This document shows, piece after piece, positions 46,685 to 56,549 of a stretch of DNA of 64,000 nt. The notes beneath the pieces were generated by a model. That model was not told the origin of the DNA. It saw nothing but the letters and a program-made list of their open reading frames with translations, and made no database searches. The DNA is from an uncultured Aquimarina sp. (GTDB taxonomy: Bacteria > Bacteroidota > Bacteroidia > Flavobacteriales > Flavobacteriaceae), in contig CANLYR010000018.1 of NCBI GenBank assembly GCA_947495425.1, positions 1-64,000 on the forward strand, given 5' to 3'. The first letter of the stretch is position 1; every line of letters starts with the position of its first letter. The translations under genes were made by a program, and so were the position numbers.

Positions 46685-47644
46685 ATGAATACATTCAGAG
46701 CTTGGATCTCTGCGGCGCGATTAAGAACGTTACCATTATCTATTTCTGGAATAATAGTTGGTTCGGCTTTTGGTAATAGATTGAGGCTCGAGCGTATCAT
46801 GCATTATAGAGATTTATCTTTTAATGATATAGGCGCTCAGCACTTTTTTGAAACTAAGATATTTTGGCTTGCAATCGCTACTACATTAGGGTTACAAATA
46901 TTATCTAATTTTGCTAATGATTACGGAGATGGTGTAAAAGGAACAGATAACGAAGATAGAGTGGGGCCACAACGGGCAATACAAAGTGGTATAATCTCTA
47001 AAAACCAAATGCTTAAGGGGATTGTCTTAACGGCCATAATCACCTTGGGCGTTGCTATTAGTTTAATCTATGTTTCTTTTGGAAAAGAGAACTTCTTTTA
47101 TTCAATTTTTTTCTTTGTACTAGGGTTGATTGCTATAGCCTCTGCTATTAAATACACGATGGGAAATTCTGCATATGGATATAGAGGTTTGGGAGATATT
47201 TTTGTATTTGTGTTTTTTGGTTTAGTAAGCGTTGTGGGATGTTTTTTCTTATTTGCTAAAAGTTTAACTATTGTAGTTTTTCTTCCTGCTATTGCGATAG
47301 GGGTATTAAGTACCGCAGTATTAAACCTGAATAATATGCGAGACCATAATAGCGATAAAAAGGCCAAAAAAAATACGCTGGTTGTTAAATTAGGTATAGA
47401 CCATGCTAGAAAATATCACTTCGCTTTACTAGTAATGTCGATGGTAACCATGGTAATCTTTCTTTTGATAAGTTATAGAAAACTTTCAGACCTATTATTT
47501 TTGATTGCTTATATTCCGTTGATAGTTCATATAAGAAAAGTCGCAAAAACTACAAATCCAGAACGATTAGATCCAGAACTCAAAAAAGTAGCTTTAACAA
47601 CATTTTTACTGTCTGTGCTGTTTAGTCTGAGTCAGATTTTATAA
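46685..47644 (+). CDS. menA: 1,4-dihydroxy-2-naphthoate polyprenyltransferase
   Basis: 319 residues from the ATG at 46685; a TTG at 46664 gives a seven-residue longer frame that is unlikely. The prenyltransferase motif NDYGDGVKGTD (about 89-99) and the second acid box NMRDHNSDKKAKK (about 217-229) lie among eight or nine membrane segments. It attaches the polyprenyl chain to dihydroxynaphthoate in menaquinone synthesis. First gene of a men cluster that continues with menC and menE. Confidence 0.92.
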   Translation: MNTFRAWISAARLRTLPLSISGIIVGSAFGNRLRLERIMHYRDLSFNDIGAQHFFETKIFWLAIATTLGLQILSNFANDYGDGVKGTDNEDRVGPQRAIQSGIISKNQMLKGIVLTAIITLGVAISLIYVSFGKENFFYSIFFFVLGLIAIASAIKYTMGNSAYGYRGLGDIFVFVFFGLVSVVGCFFLFAKSLTIVVFLPAIAIGVLSTAVLNLNNMRDHNSDKKAKKNTLVVKLGIDHARKYHFALLVMSMVTMVIFLLISYRKLSDLLFLIAYIPLIVHIRKVAKTTNPERLDPELKKVALTTFLLSVLFSLSQIL

Positions 47645-47657
47645 TTTAGTGAAACCC

Positions 47658-47800
47658 TATGTTGAAAATCCGCCTCAAGCGGAGCATTCAATATAGTTGG
47701 TTGAACTTATCCCGTTGCATAACGGGATCTAATTCGATTACTGTTTTATGTTGAAAATCCGCCTCAAGCGGAGCATTCAATATAGTTGGTTGAACTTATC
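47658..47800 (+). repeat. 54-nt perfect direct repeat with hairpins, two copies
   Basis: 47658-47711 and 47747-47800 are identical over 54 bases. Each copy folds into a hairpin with core TCCGC/GCGGA and an outer TGTTGAA/TTCAATA pairing, and is followed by a second, sequence-different hairpin: ATCCCGTT/AACGGGAT at 47709-47728, and CTTATCTCAC/GTGTGATAAG at 47795-47820. The last is followed by TTTTTA and may be a terminator for menA. Confidence 0.8.
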
Positions 47801-47860
47801 TCACAATATAGTGTGATAAGTTTTTATATGAGTTACAGATTTACTAAAATAATATCACAC

Positions 47861-48541
47861 ATGAAGATTACTTTTTATGGGCATAATACATTACTAATCG
47901 AGATCGAAGAAATTAAAGTACTAATAGACCCGTTTATTTCAGGAAATCCATTATCAAAAGAAAAAATTGACGTTAATACTATCAAAGCAGATTATATTTT
48001 GCTTACTCATGCACATGAAGATCATGTTTTGGATGCAGAGACGATAGCCAAAACTAATAACGCAACGATTGTTTCTAATTATGAAATTGCAATGCACTAT
48101 CAAAATAAGGGAATTGAAGTGCATCCAATGAATCATGGGGGAAATTGGGATTTTGAATTCGGTAAAGTGAAATATGTAACTGCTATTCATACCAGTAGCT
48201 TTGCTGACGGTACGTATGGAGGTCAGCCCGGAGGATTTATAATTGAAGGAGAACATAAGAATATATACATTGCAGGTGATACCGCCTTAACAATGGATAT
48301 GAAACTTATCCCACTTAGTACCAAATTGGATTTGGCGATTTTGCCAATTGGCGATAATTTTACAATGGGAGTTGATGATGCTATCATTGCCAGCGATTTT
48401 GTAGCATGCGATAAGGTGTTGGGAGTACATTACGATACTTTTGGATATATTGAGATTGACCATGATGTAGCAAAACGTAAATTTTTTGAAAAAAACAAAG
48501 ATCTCATGTTATTAGAAATAGGAGGGAGTATATCATTATAG
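47861..48541 (+). CDS. UlaG-like metal-dependent hydrolase (UPF0173)
   Basis: 226 residues from ATG at 47861; an in-frame frame extends upstream to 47786 but would run through the hairpin repeat. ITFYGHNTLLIE, DPFISGNPL and LTHAHEDHVLDAETIA (HxHxDH) define an MBL-fold hydrolase of the UPF0173 group, and AGDTALT and HYDTFGYIEID complete the metal site. Substrate unknown. It ends directly next to the menC start (48541/48542). Confidence 0.9.
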   Translation: MKITFYGHNTLLIEIEEIKVLIDPFISGNPLSKEKIDVNTIKADYILLTHAHEDHVLDAETIAKTNNATIVSNYEIAMHYQNKGIEVHPMNHGGNWDFEFGKVKYVTAIHTSSFADGTYGGQPGGFIIEGEHKNIYIAGDTALTMDMKLIPLSTKLDLAILPIGDNFTMGVDDAIIASDFVACDKVLGVHYDTFGYIEIDHDVAKRKFFEKNKDLMLLEIGGSISL

Positions 48542-49582
48542 ATGAAAGCAACCTATCATAAACATATTTTAGAATTTAAGAGACCCAGCGGCACATCACG
48601 AGGAATTCTAAAAACAAAAGAAACTTGGTTTATAGTACTTTCTTCGGGAACAAAAAAAGGAATAGGAGAATGCGGAATCCTAAGAACGTTAAGTATTGAT
48701 GATAGACCTGATTATGAAACAAAACTTCAATGGGCTTGTGACAATATAGCACTAGGAATAGAAAAACTTTGGAATGAACTTATAGAATTTCCAAGTATAC
48801 AGTTTGGTTTAGAAATGGCATTTAAATCTTTAGAGAGTAATTCACCATTTATTTTATTTCCATCTACATTTACTGAAACAGAAAAAAGTATTCCAATCAA
48901 TGGATTGATCTGGATGGGTGATGAAGCCTTTATGAGTGCTCAAATTATCGATAAATTAGATCAGGGATTTACTTGCATCAAAATGAAAATTGGAGCTATT
49001 GATTTTACGACAGAACTAAACTTATTGTCTTATATTCGATCTCAATTTTCTTCAAAAATTATTGAGTTACGAGTTGATGCCAATGGAGCTTTTGAGCCGA
49101 ATGAAGCATTACATAAACTTCACGAGTTAGCAAAATATGATTTGCACAGTATAGAACAGCCCATTAAGCAAGGACAATTAGAACATATGGCCGCATTATG
49201 TAAAAAAACACCATTCCCTATTGCTCTAGATGAAGAATTAATAGGCGTTTATGATATAACAGAAAAGAAAATTTTACTAGAAACCATAAGACCACAATAT
49301 ATTATTCTAAAACCGAGTTTAATAGGAGGTTTCAAAGGAACCAGAGAATGGATTGATATCGCAGAATCATTAGAAATAGGTTGGTGGATAACCAGTGCGC
49401 TAGAGAGTAATATTGGATTAAATGCTATAGCACAATTTACGCATACGTTAAAGAGCCATATGCCACAAGGATTAGGTACTGGTGGTTTATACACTAATAA
49501 TTTTGTATCTCCCCATATTATAGATAAAGGAACTCTGGTCTATGATAAAACATTACCATGGCAAGTTAAATATTTAAATTAA
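48542..49582 (+). CDS. menC: o-succinylbenzoate synthase
   Basis: 346 residues of the enolase superfamily. The catalytic lysines are in CIKMKIGAID (about 139-148) and YIILKPSLIGG (about 254-264); the metal ligands in LRVDANGAF, SIEQPI and ALDEELIG. It dehydrates SHCHC to o-succinylbenzoate in menaquinone synthesis. Zero-gap junction with the upstream hydrolase and 15 nt to the CPBP gene. Confidence 0.9.
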   Translation: MKATYHKHILEFKRPSGTSRGILKTKETWFIVLSSGTKKGIGECGILRTLSIDDRPDYETKLQWACDNIALGIEKLWNELIEFPSIQFGLEMAFKSLESNSPFILFPSTFTETEKSIPINGLIWMGDEAFMSAQIIDKLDQGFTCIKMKIGAIDFTTELNLLSYIRSQFSSKIIELRVDANGAFEPNEALHKLHELAKYDLHSIEQPIKQGQLEHMAALCKKTPFPIALDEELIGVYDITEKKILLETIRPQYIILKPSLIGGFKGTREWIDIAESLEIGWWITSALESNIGLNAIAQFTHTLKSHMPQGLGTGGLYTNNFVSPHIIDKGTLVYDKTLPWQVKYLN

Positions 49583-49597
49583 TATTTTAGAAAACAC

Positions 49598-50521
49598 ATG
49601 TATATAACACAAGGAAGACAAGGAAAAATAGGAATGTGGAAATATTTACCGATCCCTATCCTATTTATGGGGATGATGGCACTGAATTATCTTGCTATAC
49701 TTCTTATGGAAGTTGATATTAATGCTATTATCGAAGAACAAATTCAAAGTAAAGGGAAAAATCAATTTTTTGCAGAGAATATGTTGATTTTTGTTTTTTT
49801 ATTAGCTGGTTTATTCTTTTGGGTTCGATATGTACATAGACAAAGTATTGTATCGCTAACTACAAGCAGAAAAAAAATAGATTGGAGACGAATATTTTTC
49901 ATTTTTACTTTGATGGCTTCATTTATTATAATTTCAACGCTGGTTGCTTATTTTATAACTCCGGGAGATTATACAATCAATTTTCAGCCGATTCCCTTTT
50001 TGATTTTAGCAGGGATTGCAATTGTACTAGTTCCAATCCAGACTAGTTTCGAAGAATATCTCTTTCGTGGATATTTGATGCAGGGCCTTGGATTAGCTTT
50101 TAAAAATAAATGGATTCCTTTGCTACTAACTTCAGTATTATTTGGTGTAATGCATGCTGCTAATCCAGAAGTTGAAAAAATTGGTCCTATTATCATGGTG
50201 TATTATATTGGTACTGGTTTATTTTTGGGTATAATTACCCTAATGGATGAGGGCTTAGAATTGGCTTTAGGTTTTCATGCAGCCAATAACCTAATAACAG
50301 TACTTTTGGTAACTGCTGATTGGACAGCACTACAGACTGATTCAATATTTATTGATGTATCAGAAGCTAGTGCAGGTTTTGAGATCATATTACCTGTATT
50401 GATCATTTTTCCTATCTTCCTTTTTATACTTTCCAAAAAATATCAATGGACCGACTGGAAAGATAAACTTTTTGGCAACATACCAACGCATGCAATATCA
50501 GAAGAGGTAACACAAATATAA
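49598..50521 (+). CDS. CPBP-family intramembrane glutamic protease
   Basis: 307 residues with about eight membrane segments. EEYLFRGYLMQG (about 151-162) has the paired glutamates, FGVMHAANPE (about 186-195) and GFHAANNL (about 223-230) the histidines of the CAAX/bacteriocin-processing (CPBP) protease fold. It sits between menC and menE in the same operon, an arrangement that repeats in flavobacteria, yet no link to menaquinone is obvious. Some CPBP proteases confer immunity to bacteriocins, which makes it of interest with the peptide gene at 58882. Confidence 0.9.
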   Translation: MYITQGRQGKIGMWKYLPIPILFMGMMALNYLAILLMEVDINAIIEEQIQSKGKNQFFAENMLIFVFLLAGLFFWVRYVHRQSIVSLTTSRKKIDWRRIFFIFTLMASFIIISTLVAYFITPGDYTINFQPIPFLILAGIAIVLVPIQTSFEEYLFRGYLMQGLGLAFKNKWIPLLLTSVLFGVMHAANPEVEKIGPIIMVYYIGTGLFLGIITLMDEGLELALGFHAANNLITVLLVTADWTALQTDSIFIDVSEASAGFEIILPVLIIFPIFLFILSKKYQWTDWKDKLFGNIPTHAISEEVTQI

Positions 50522-50565
50522 TGCACGCGTAACCTAAAAGTTTTTCAGAACATCGAAATTTGAAT

Positions 50566-51681
50566 ATGCGAACAATGGATATATTTTCTACCCTACAAAT
50601 TCATAAAAATTTTATAATAAATAAGCATGCTCTGGATAGAGAAGGTTTAAAACGTTTTGCATATAATTTTACACAAGAAGGAGAGGTATATGAGCAAGAT
50701 GCCGGAGCTTTTTTATTAGATTGGCTAAGTGAAAAAGACCATATTATAGTACAAACCTCTGGGTCTACGGGTAAACCAAAGAAGATAAAAGTGCTTAAAC
50801 AGCATATGATTAATAGTGCTAAGGCAACAGGCAAGTTTTTTAAATCTGAGGAAGAAACTACTGCACTATTATGCTTATCTGCAAATTATATTGCGGGTAA
50901 AATGATGTTGGTAAGAGCAATGGTTTTAGGTTGGAAAATAGATATAGTTCCTCCTAAAACTAATCCATTGGATACCATATATAAACAATATGATTTTTGT
51001 GCTATGGTACCTTTGCAACTCGATAATTCTTTGAATAGACTTCATCTTATCAAAAAGCTAATCGTAGGAGGTGCACCAGTTTCGGAACACTTAAAAGGAT
51101 TAGTGCAAGGACTAAAAACTAAAGTTTTTGAAACCTATGGGATGACAGAAACGGTATCACATATTGCAGCAAGAAGAATTAACCCGAAAAAGAAAGATAA
51201 AAAAGATGCTTATTTTTTTAGAGCGTTGCCTAATATTTCATTAAGTCTTGATGAGAGAAATTGTTTGGTAATTAAAGCTCCGCAACTGAATGATAAAACT
51301 ATCGTAACCAATGACGTTGTAATTCTTAAAACCTACAAAAAGTTTCTTTGGAAAGGACGCTATGATAATGTAATCAATAGTGGAGGAGTAAAGTTGTATC
51401 CAGAGGAGATAGAAACAAAGTTACAGGTACTCATTGACCATCGATTTTTTATTAGTGGCATCCCTGATGATATACTTGGTGAAAAACTAGTTTTGATCAT
51501 AGAGAGAATACATGATGAGATCGCTTACCAAACTATTCAAGAAGCAATCCATACCCTCAAAACCTTGAGTAAATATGAAATTCCTAAAGAAATTTATTTT
51601 CTAGACCAATTTATTGAAACTCATAATGCGAAAGTTCAAAGAGCAAAGACTGTAGCGCTAGTGTTAGACAAAGGCGCGTAA
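50566..51681 (+). CDS. menE: o-succinylbenzoate-CoA ligase
   Basis: 371 residues from ATG at 50566 (a TTG at 50560 or ATG at 50575 are alternatives). VQTSGSTGKPKKIKV (about 62-76) is the adenylate-forming P-loop, ETYGMTETVSH (about 187-197) the substrate box, and KGRYDNVINSGG the C-terminal hinge. At about 370 residues it is much shorter than the usual 480-residue MenE, the normal condition in flavobacteria, lacking part of the N-terminal domain. It activates o-succinylbenzoate. Last gene of the men run. Confidence 0.88.
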   Translation: MRTMDIFSTLQIHKNFIINKHALDREGLKRFAYNFTQEGEVYEQDAGAFLLDWLSEKDHIIVQTSGSTGKPKKIKVLKQHMINSAKATGKFFKSEEETTALLCLSANYIAGKMMLVRAMVLGWKIDIVPPKTNPLDTIYKQYDFCAMVPLQLDNSLNRLHLIKKLIVGGAPVSEHLKGLVQGLKTKVFETYGMTETVSHIAARRINPKKKDKKDAYFFRALPNISLSLDERNCLVIKAPQLNDKTIVTNDVVILKTYKKFLWKGRYDNVINSGGVKLYPEEIETKLQVLIDHRFFISGIPDDILGEKLVLIIERIHDEIAYQTIQEAIHTLKTLSKYEIPKEIYFLDQFIETHNAKVQRAKTVALVLDKGA

Positions 51682-51865
51682 CTCTTTTAGGTATTTCTAA
51701 TTTCATAGCAGGTATAATTTTCTAGGGCTTTACCTCAATAATAAAGCATTTCATAAACATACCTCGAGAGTTTGACCTGAGGTCTTTGATTCTATATTTT
51801 TCTCTGTTAGCTCTGTTTCTAGGATTGTTGGTGCAAGGAATTGTTTTCTGTTTTTTTGTATATTT

Positions 51866-54118
51866 ATGATTATGGGAAATAACACAATCATTGTACTGGC
51901 TTTATTTTGTATTAATTTCATTTTTGGAAATAGTCTTCCGAACGAAAATCTTAATACTATCGCTGTGTATTGGGATGCATCGTGCTCTCAAAAAGATAAA
52001 GACATTCAGAAGGAGTTTGATTTTCTTGATGCATATTTCAAGGCATATCCAAGTTCAAAAGTTAAATTGGTTATTTTCAATTCTAGGATAATTAGTGAAG
52101 ACAGTATTGAAGTGAAATCTTCAAACTGGAACGTGATACAACAAAAACTCAAAGCAGTAGTTTACGATGGTGCATCAGATTTTAGTTTGATTAATACAGA
52201 AATATCCGAACAGATGATTCTTCTTTTTACTGACGGTAACAGCAATTTCGGTGATTTTCAATCAAGTCTTTATAGCCCAAGGATTATTACAATAAGTAGT
52301 ACACCTTCTATTAATAAAAAATTTCTTCATAAAACCGCCTTTTATAACCGAGGATATTATGTGAATCTTTTAGAAACCGATACTAAAACTGCCATAAAGG
52401 CTATCAAAGACGAGGCGGTGCTGCCAAGATTAGAATTTGTAACAGAAAAAAACTTAGATATCAATAAAAAATATGTAGAAGGCGTAGTTATCTCAGAGGG
52501 CAACGCCTTACCTGATGTGAATATCACTGTAAAAGGCAAAAACAAGGGCACAATTACTGATCAATACGGAAAATATAAAATAGCAGTAGAAGTTGGAGAC
52601 GTGCTAGTTTTTACCAATGTAAATATGAAAAAAGCTATTGTTGACATAAAAGAAGAGGATGAGATTGTGCAAGTAGAATTAACAAAAAAAATCAACAAAC
52701 TAGATGCTGCGGTTATAAAATCAAGAAAAAAAAGGGCACCCAACAGAGGCACACTAAATGGTGTAGATGTAAACTTAGATGCCATTGGCTATGCAGTGCA
52801 AAGCATAGATGAAAAACAAATGGGAAACCAAACCAAAATAGGTATAGGAGAATCAATAGCAGGAAAATTTGCTGGAATATCTAACAACCATAGTAATGAT
52901 CCGGGTCGTATTTTGATACGTGGTTGGCACTCTATTATGTTAAGCAGCCATCCTTTAATTATTGTAGACGGTATTTCTATGCCAAGAAGTGGAATATATA
53001 CTGATGAAAAAGCAGATTATAACTTTATTGATAATAATACAGTTACAGACATTACGATATTAAAAGGGATTTCGGCAACAAATAGATACGGCACAGAAGG
53101 ACGTAATGGAGTGATTTTGATTACCACAAACTCTACAGGGAATAAGCTGTTGGCAAATGATGAAGAATCTCCCGATGATGAATTAAACATAAAATATGAA
53201 ATTTTTAAGTTACCATTACAGGTCGACACTAAGCAAAATTCGAATTTTATTACAATGCTCAAAAAGTACCCCGATGCCAAAGAAGCATATTCATATTACT
53301 TGAATAGATTTAGTGCTAATAAAGATAATGTATCCTTTTTTGTAGAATGCTCAGATTACTTTTTTAGTATTAATCAGCCTGATATCGGCGAGCAAATTCT
53401 TTCGAATCTTGCAGAGATATACCCTGATGACACATCGATTCTTAAAATACTAGCATTCAATCTAGAAAAACATAATGTATTGGATAGCGCTCAAAAGGTG
53501 TATGAACGAATTGCGGCGATTTCTCCAACCATGTCGCAAGCACATGTAGATCTGGCCAATTCCTATTTTTCTGTGAAGAAATATCAAAAGGCAGTCGATT
53601 TATTTAAAAAAATAACATCAAATAGAGTAAAAGAAATACCTTCATTTGATGGACTATCCAATCAGGTTACAAATGATTTTAAAAACTTGCTATCAAAACG
53701 TAACCAAAAGTGGAAGGTTAAAAAAATTGATCAAAAATATTTTATTCCACCTCATCACGATCTTAGGGTTGTCACAGAATGGTCGCATCCACAAACCGAA
53801 TTTAGCGTGCAATATATAAATGCAAAAAAACAATATTTCACACTTAACCATACCCAGGCAGAAAATAAAAAAACATTACAAAAAGAACTACGACAAGGAT
53901 TCACTTCAGATGAGTATGTATTGTCTGATATTGAGCCAGGGGCGTGGTATTTAAATATTGTAACTCCCACTAATTATGTTCCGGATTTAAAATCTCCTAA
54001 GTTTCTAAAAATTAAAGTGTTTACTAATTTTGGTCGTTCAAATCAAAAGCTACAGACTCATGTTATTAATTTAGATAGGATCGTTAGAAATAAAATAATT
54101 ACTTCTTTTACTCTATAA
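51866..54118 (+). CDS. exported VWA / TonB-plug / TPR protein without barrel
   Basis: 750 residues. After a signal peptide (to about 24), a VWA-like domain spans 30-170: YWDASCSQ at 36-43 gives a DxSxS metal site and FTDGNSN the third loop. Residues 203-270 form a carboxypeptidase-regulatory-like beta domain (GTITDQYGKYKIAVEVGDVL). Residues 305-425 are a SusC-type TonB plug: PGRILIRGWHS, LIIVDGISMP and ATNRYGTEGRNGVILITT. In place of a beta barrel there are TPR-like helices (480-590: CSDYFFSINQPDIGEQILSN, YERIAAISPTMSQAHVDLAN) and a final beta domain. The protein is periplasmic or surface-associated; function unknown. It lies 227 bases before a related plug/VWA gene. Confidence 0.8.
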   Translation: MIMGNNTIIVLALFCINFIFGNSLPNENLNTIAVYWDASCSQKDKDIQKEFDFLDAYFKAYPSSKVKLVIFNSRIISEDSIEVKSSNWNVIQQKLKAVVYDGASDFSLINTEISEQMILLFTDGNSNFGDFQSSLYSPRIITISSTPSINKKFLHKTAFYNRGYYVNLLETDTKTAIKAIKDEAVLPRLEFVTEKNLDINKKYVEGVVISEGNALPDVNITVKGKNKGTITDQYGKYKIAVEVGDVLVFTNVNMKKAIVDIKEEDEIVQVELTKKINKLDAAVIKSRKKRAPNRGTLNGVDVNLDAIGYAVQSIDEKQMGNQTKIGIGESIAGKFAGISNNHSNDPGRILIRGWHSIMLSSHPLIIVDGISMPRSGIYTDEKADYNFIDNNTVTDITILKGISATNRYGTEGRNGVILITTNSTGNKLLANDEESPDDELNIKYEIFKLPLQVDTKQNSNFITMLKKYPDAKEAYSYYLNRFSANKDNVSFFVECSDYFFSINQPDIGEQILSNLAEIYPDDTSILKILAFNLEKHNVLDSAQKVYERIAAISPTMSQAHVDLANSYFSVKKYQKAVDLFKKITSNRVKEIPSFDGLSNQVTNDFKNLLSKRNQKWKVKKIDQKYFIPPHHDLRVVTEWSHPQTEFSVQYINAKKQYFTLNHTQAENKKTLQKELRQGFTSDEYVLSDIEPGAWYLNIVTPTNYVPDLKSPKFLKIKVFTNFGRSNQKLQTHVINLDRIVRNKIITSFTL

Positions 54119-54345
54119 TTGATAGCTTTATTCAATTTTAAGTCTTAATAAGAGTATTTTCTAGAGGTTATATCCTGGTTTTACTTGATGATTACTATCC
54201 AAATGAAAATCTAGGTGACCCAATATTTGTTTGGGTTGAACAAAAAATCGTCGTTCACTCATTCAAATCGTCGTTTCCCTCATTACTGGTTGCTATCTTT
54301 TTTTGATCGTTATAGTTTTAGATTATAATTAAAAAACTATCAACT

Positions 54346-56445
54346 ATGAGACTAGTAAACTATGTTATGATTTTCTTCTGTTACGTAGGGATTTCATATG
54401 GGCAACACATAAACATTACCGGAACGGTAAGAGATGAACAGCAACTACCACTACCCGGAGTTAATATTGTTATAAAAGGCAGTACTCACGGAACACAAAC
54501 AGATTTTGATGGAAACTATACTATACAGGCTAATATAAACGATATATTAGTCTATTCTTACGTTGGTTTTGAAAGCACAGAAGAGAAAATTACAGATGCA
54601 TCCTCAGTTGTGAATGTAATGATGATGGCATCATCAGCTACGTTAGAAGAAGTAATAGTTACCGGATATGCACCTAGAAGAAAAAGAAGATCTATGAGTT
54701 ATGCTGTCGGGTCTGCCACCAAATTGAAAAGAAGAAGAGCTCCTCAATCAAAACTCAGAGGCAAGGTTGCAGGAGTTCATATTTCAAATGCAAATCGTAG
54801 TAATTCTAATACTACAATTAAAACACGAGGAATACACTCCATATCAAATGGTAGACAACCTTTATATGTTGTTGATGGTGTTGCTATTGATGCTAAAGAT
54901 ATATCTATTGTGCAAGCAATAGCTCCCGATAAGATTTTAACAAAGGAGATTTTAAAGGACAGAAACGCTTCATCAATTTATGGTGCTCGAGCAAAACACG
55001 GTTGTATCGTAATTACTACACATTCTGGGAACTACAATGTGAACACTGATGAATCGTATAAAGAAATTACAGAAAATGATTTCAAAAGAGTGAAAACATC
55101 TCCTTTATCTACCTTTTCTATTGATGTAGATAAGGCCTCTTATAGCAATGTTCGAAGAATGATTAATAACGGAGTTAAGGTTCCTGCTGATGCAGTCAAA
55201 ATTGAAGAAATGATGAACTATTTTGGATATGATTACAAGCAACCAAAAGATCAACATCCTTTTGCAATTCATACCGAATATGCAACAACACCCTGGAATA
55301 AAGAAACGCAATTAGTAAAGATAGGACTAAAAGGGAAAGAAATCCCTCAGGATGAGATTCCTCCTTCTAATTTAGTATTTCTAATCGATGTATCGGGATC
55401 TATGAGTGATAGTAACAAGCTACCCTTATTAAAAAAAGCTTTTAAACTTCTGGTGAACCAATTGAGAGAAAAAGATAAGGTATCTATAGTCGTATATGCA
55501 GGAGCGGCCGGCATGGTGTTAAAACCAACTTCTGGAATTCATAAAACCGAAATTAATCAAGCTTTGGAAAATCTCAATGCTGGAGGTTCTACAGCTGGTG
55601 GGCAAGGAATTAGACTAGCTTATAAAATAGCAAAGAAAAACTTCATTAAAAACGGCAATAATAGAGTTATTCTAGCAACAGATGGAGATTTCAATGTTGG
55701 AATGAGTAGTGATAAAAATATGAAGAATTTAATTGAAGAGAAACGTAAATCAGGTGTATTTCTTACCTGCTTAGGTTTTGGGATGGGCAATTATAAAGAT
55801 AGTAAGTTAGAAATATTAGCTGATAAAGGTAACGGAAATCATGCTTATATCGATACCATGCAAGAAGCACAAAAAGTACTGGGGAAAGAATTTGGAGGTA
55901 CGCTTTACACGATAGCAAAAGATGTGAAAATTCAGGTTGAGTTCAACCCTAGTAAAGTTCAGGGGTATCGCTTAATTGGTTATGAAAACAGGCTTTTGGC
56001 AGATGAAGACTTTGTAGATGATACCAAGGATGCCGGAGAATTAGGAAGTGGTCATACGGTAACTGCACTCTACGAAATTATTCCTGTAGGCGTAAAAAGT
56101 GAGTATCTAAAAAAAGTACCAGACTTAAAATATACGAATGCACAAGTAAATAAAGAATATGGTGATGAACTAGTAACAGTAAAATTTAGATATAAAAAGC
56201 CGCAAGAAGAGAAAAGTATAGAAATGATTCATGTTCTTGCAACTAAGAAAAATATAGTTGTATCACAAGATTTTTATTTTGCAGCTTCAGTAGCTTGGTT
56301 CGCAATGAAATTAAGAAATTCAAAATATTGTAAAAAAGATAAGCTTTCAGAGATCATTGCGCTAGCCGAAGCAAATAAAGAAAAAGATGAACAAGGGTAC
56401 AAAGCCGAGTTTATACGATTAATGAATAGTTATCAAGGATTATAA
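54346..56445 (+). CDS. exported TonB-plug / VWA / DUF3520 protein
   Basis: 699 residues: signal peptide (to about 19), carboxypeptidase-regulatory-like domain (22-95, NITGTVRDEQQLPLPGVNIV), TonB plug with EEVIVTGY (101-108), QPLYVVDGVAID (171-182) and SSIYGARAKHGCIVITT (209-225), then the VWA set: N-terminal VWF domain (about 251-330, STFSIDVDKASYSNVRRMIN), VWA domain from LVFLIDVSGSMS (343-354, D348 and S350/S352) to about 510 with ATDGDFNVG, and DUF3520 (about 515-695). The last three parts are like YfbK-type proteins. No transmembrane barrel follows the plug. Ends at a strong terminator (56478-56510). Confidence 0.85.
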   Translation: MRLVNYVMIFFCYVGISYGQHINITGTVRDEQQLPLPGVNIVIKGSTHGTQTDFDGNYTIQANINDILVYSYVGFESTEEKITDASSVVNVMMMASSATLEEVIVTGYAPRRKRRSMSYAVGSATKLKRRRAPQSKLRGKVAGVHISNANRSNSNTTIKTRGIHSISNGRQPLYVVDGVAIDAKDISIVQAIAPDKILTKEILKDRNASSIYGARAKHGCIVITTHSGNYNVNTDESYKEITENDFKRVKTSPLSTFSIDVDKASYSNVRRMINNGVKVPADAVKIEEMMNYFGYDYKQPKDQHPFAIHTEYATTPWNKETQLVKIGLKGKEIPQDEIPPSNLVFLIDVSGSMSDSNKLPLLKKAFKLLVNQLREKDKVSIVVYAGAAGMVLKPTSGIHKTEINQALENLNAGGSTAGGQGIRLAYKIAKKNFIKNGNNRVILATDGDFNVGMSSDKNMKNLIEEKRKSGVFLTCLGFGMGNYKDSKLEILADKGNGNHAYIDTMQEAQKVLGKEFGGTLYTIAKDVKIQVEFNPSKVQGYRLIGYENRLLADEDFVDDTKDAGELGSGHTVTALYEIIPVGVKSEYLKKVPDLKYTNAQVNKEYGDELVTVKFRYKKPQEEKSIEMIHVLATKKNIVVSQDFYFAASVAWFAMKLRNSKYCKKDKLSEIIALAEANKEKDEQGYKAEFIRLMNSYQGL

Positions 56446-56477
56446 GTAATAAAAGAAGGAAATATTAGGCTAATAAG

Positions 56478-56510
56478 AGACATCTGTATTGTTGCAGGTG
56501 TCTTTTTTTT
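56478..56510 (+). terminator. terminator after the plug/VWA gene
   Basis: AGACATCTG pairs with CAGGTGTCT (one GU pair) around an 8-base loop, followed by eight T; 33 bases after the stop at 56445. Confidence 0.9.
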
Positions 56511-56549
56511 ATAATACATTTAGTTTTCGATATACTCACAGATCAAACA

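Noticed and set aside
47658..47800. CRISPR-like array (two identical 54-nt repeats)
   Set aside because: Only two copies, the intervening 35 bases form a hairpin, and no cas genes are present; a folded leader repeat fits better.
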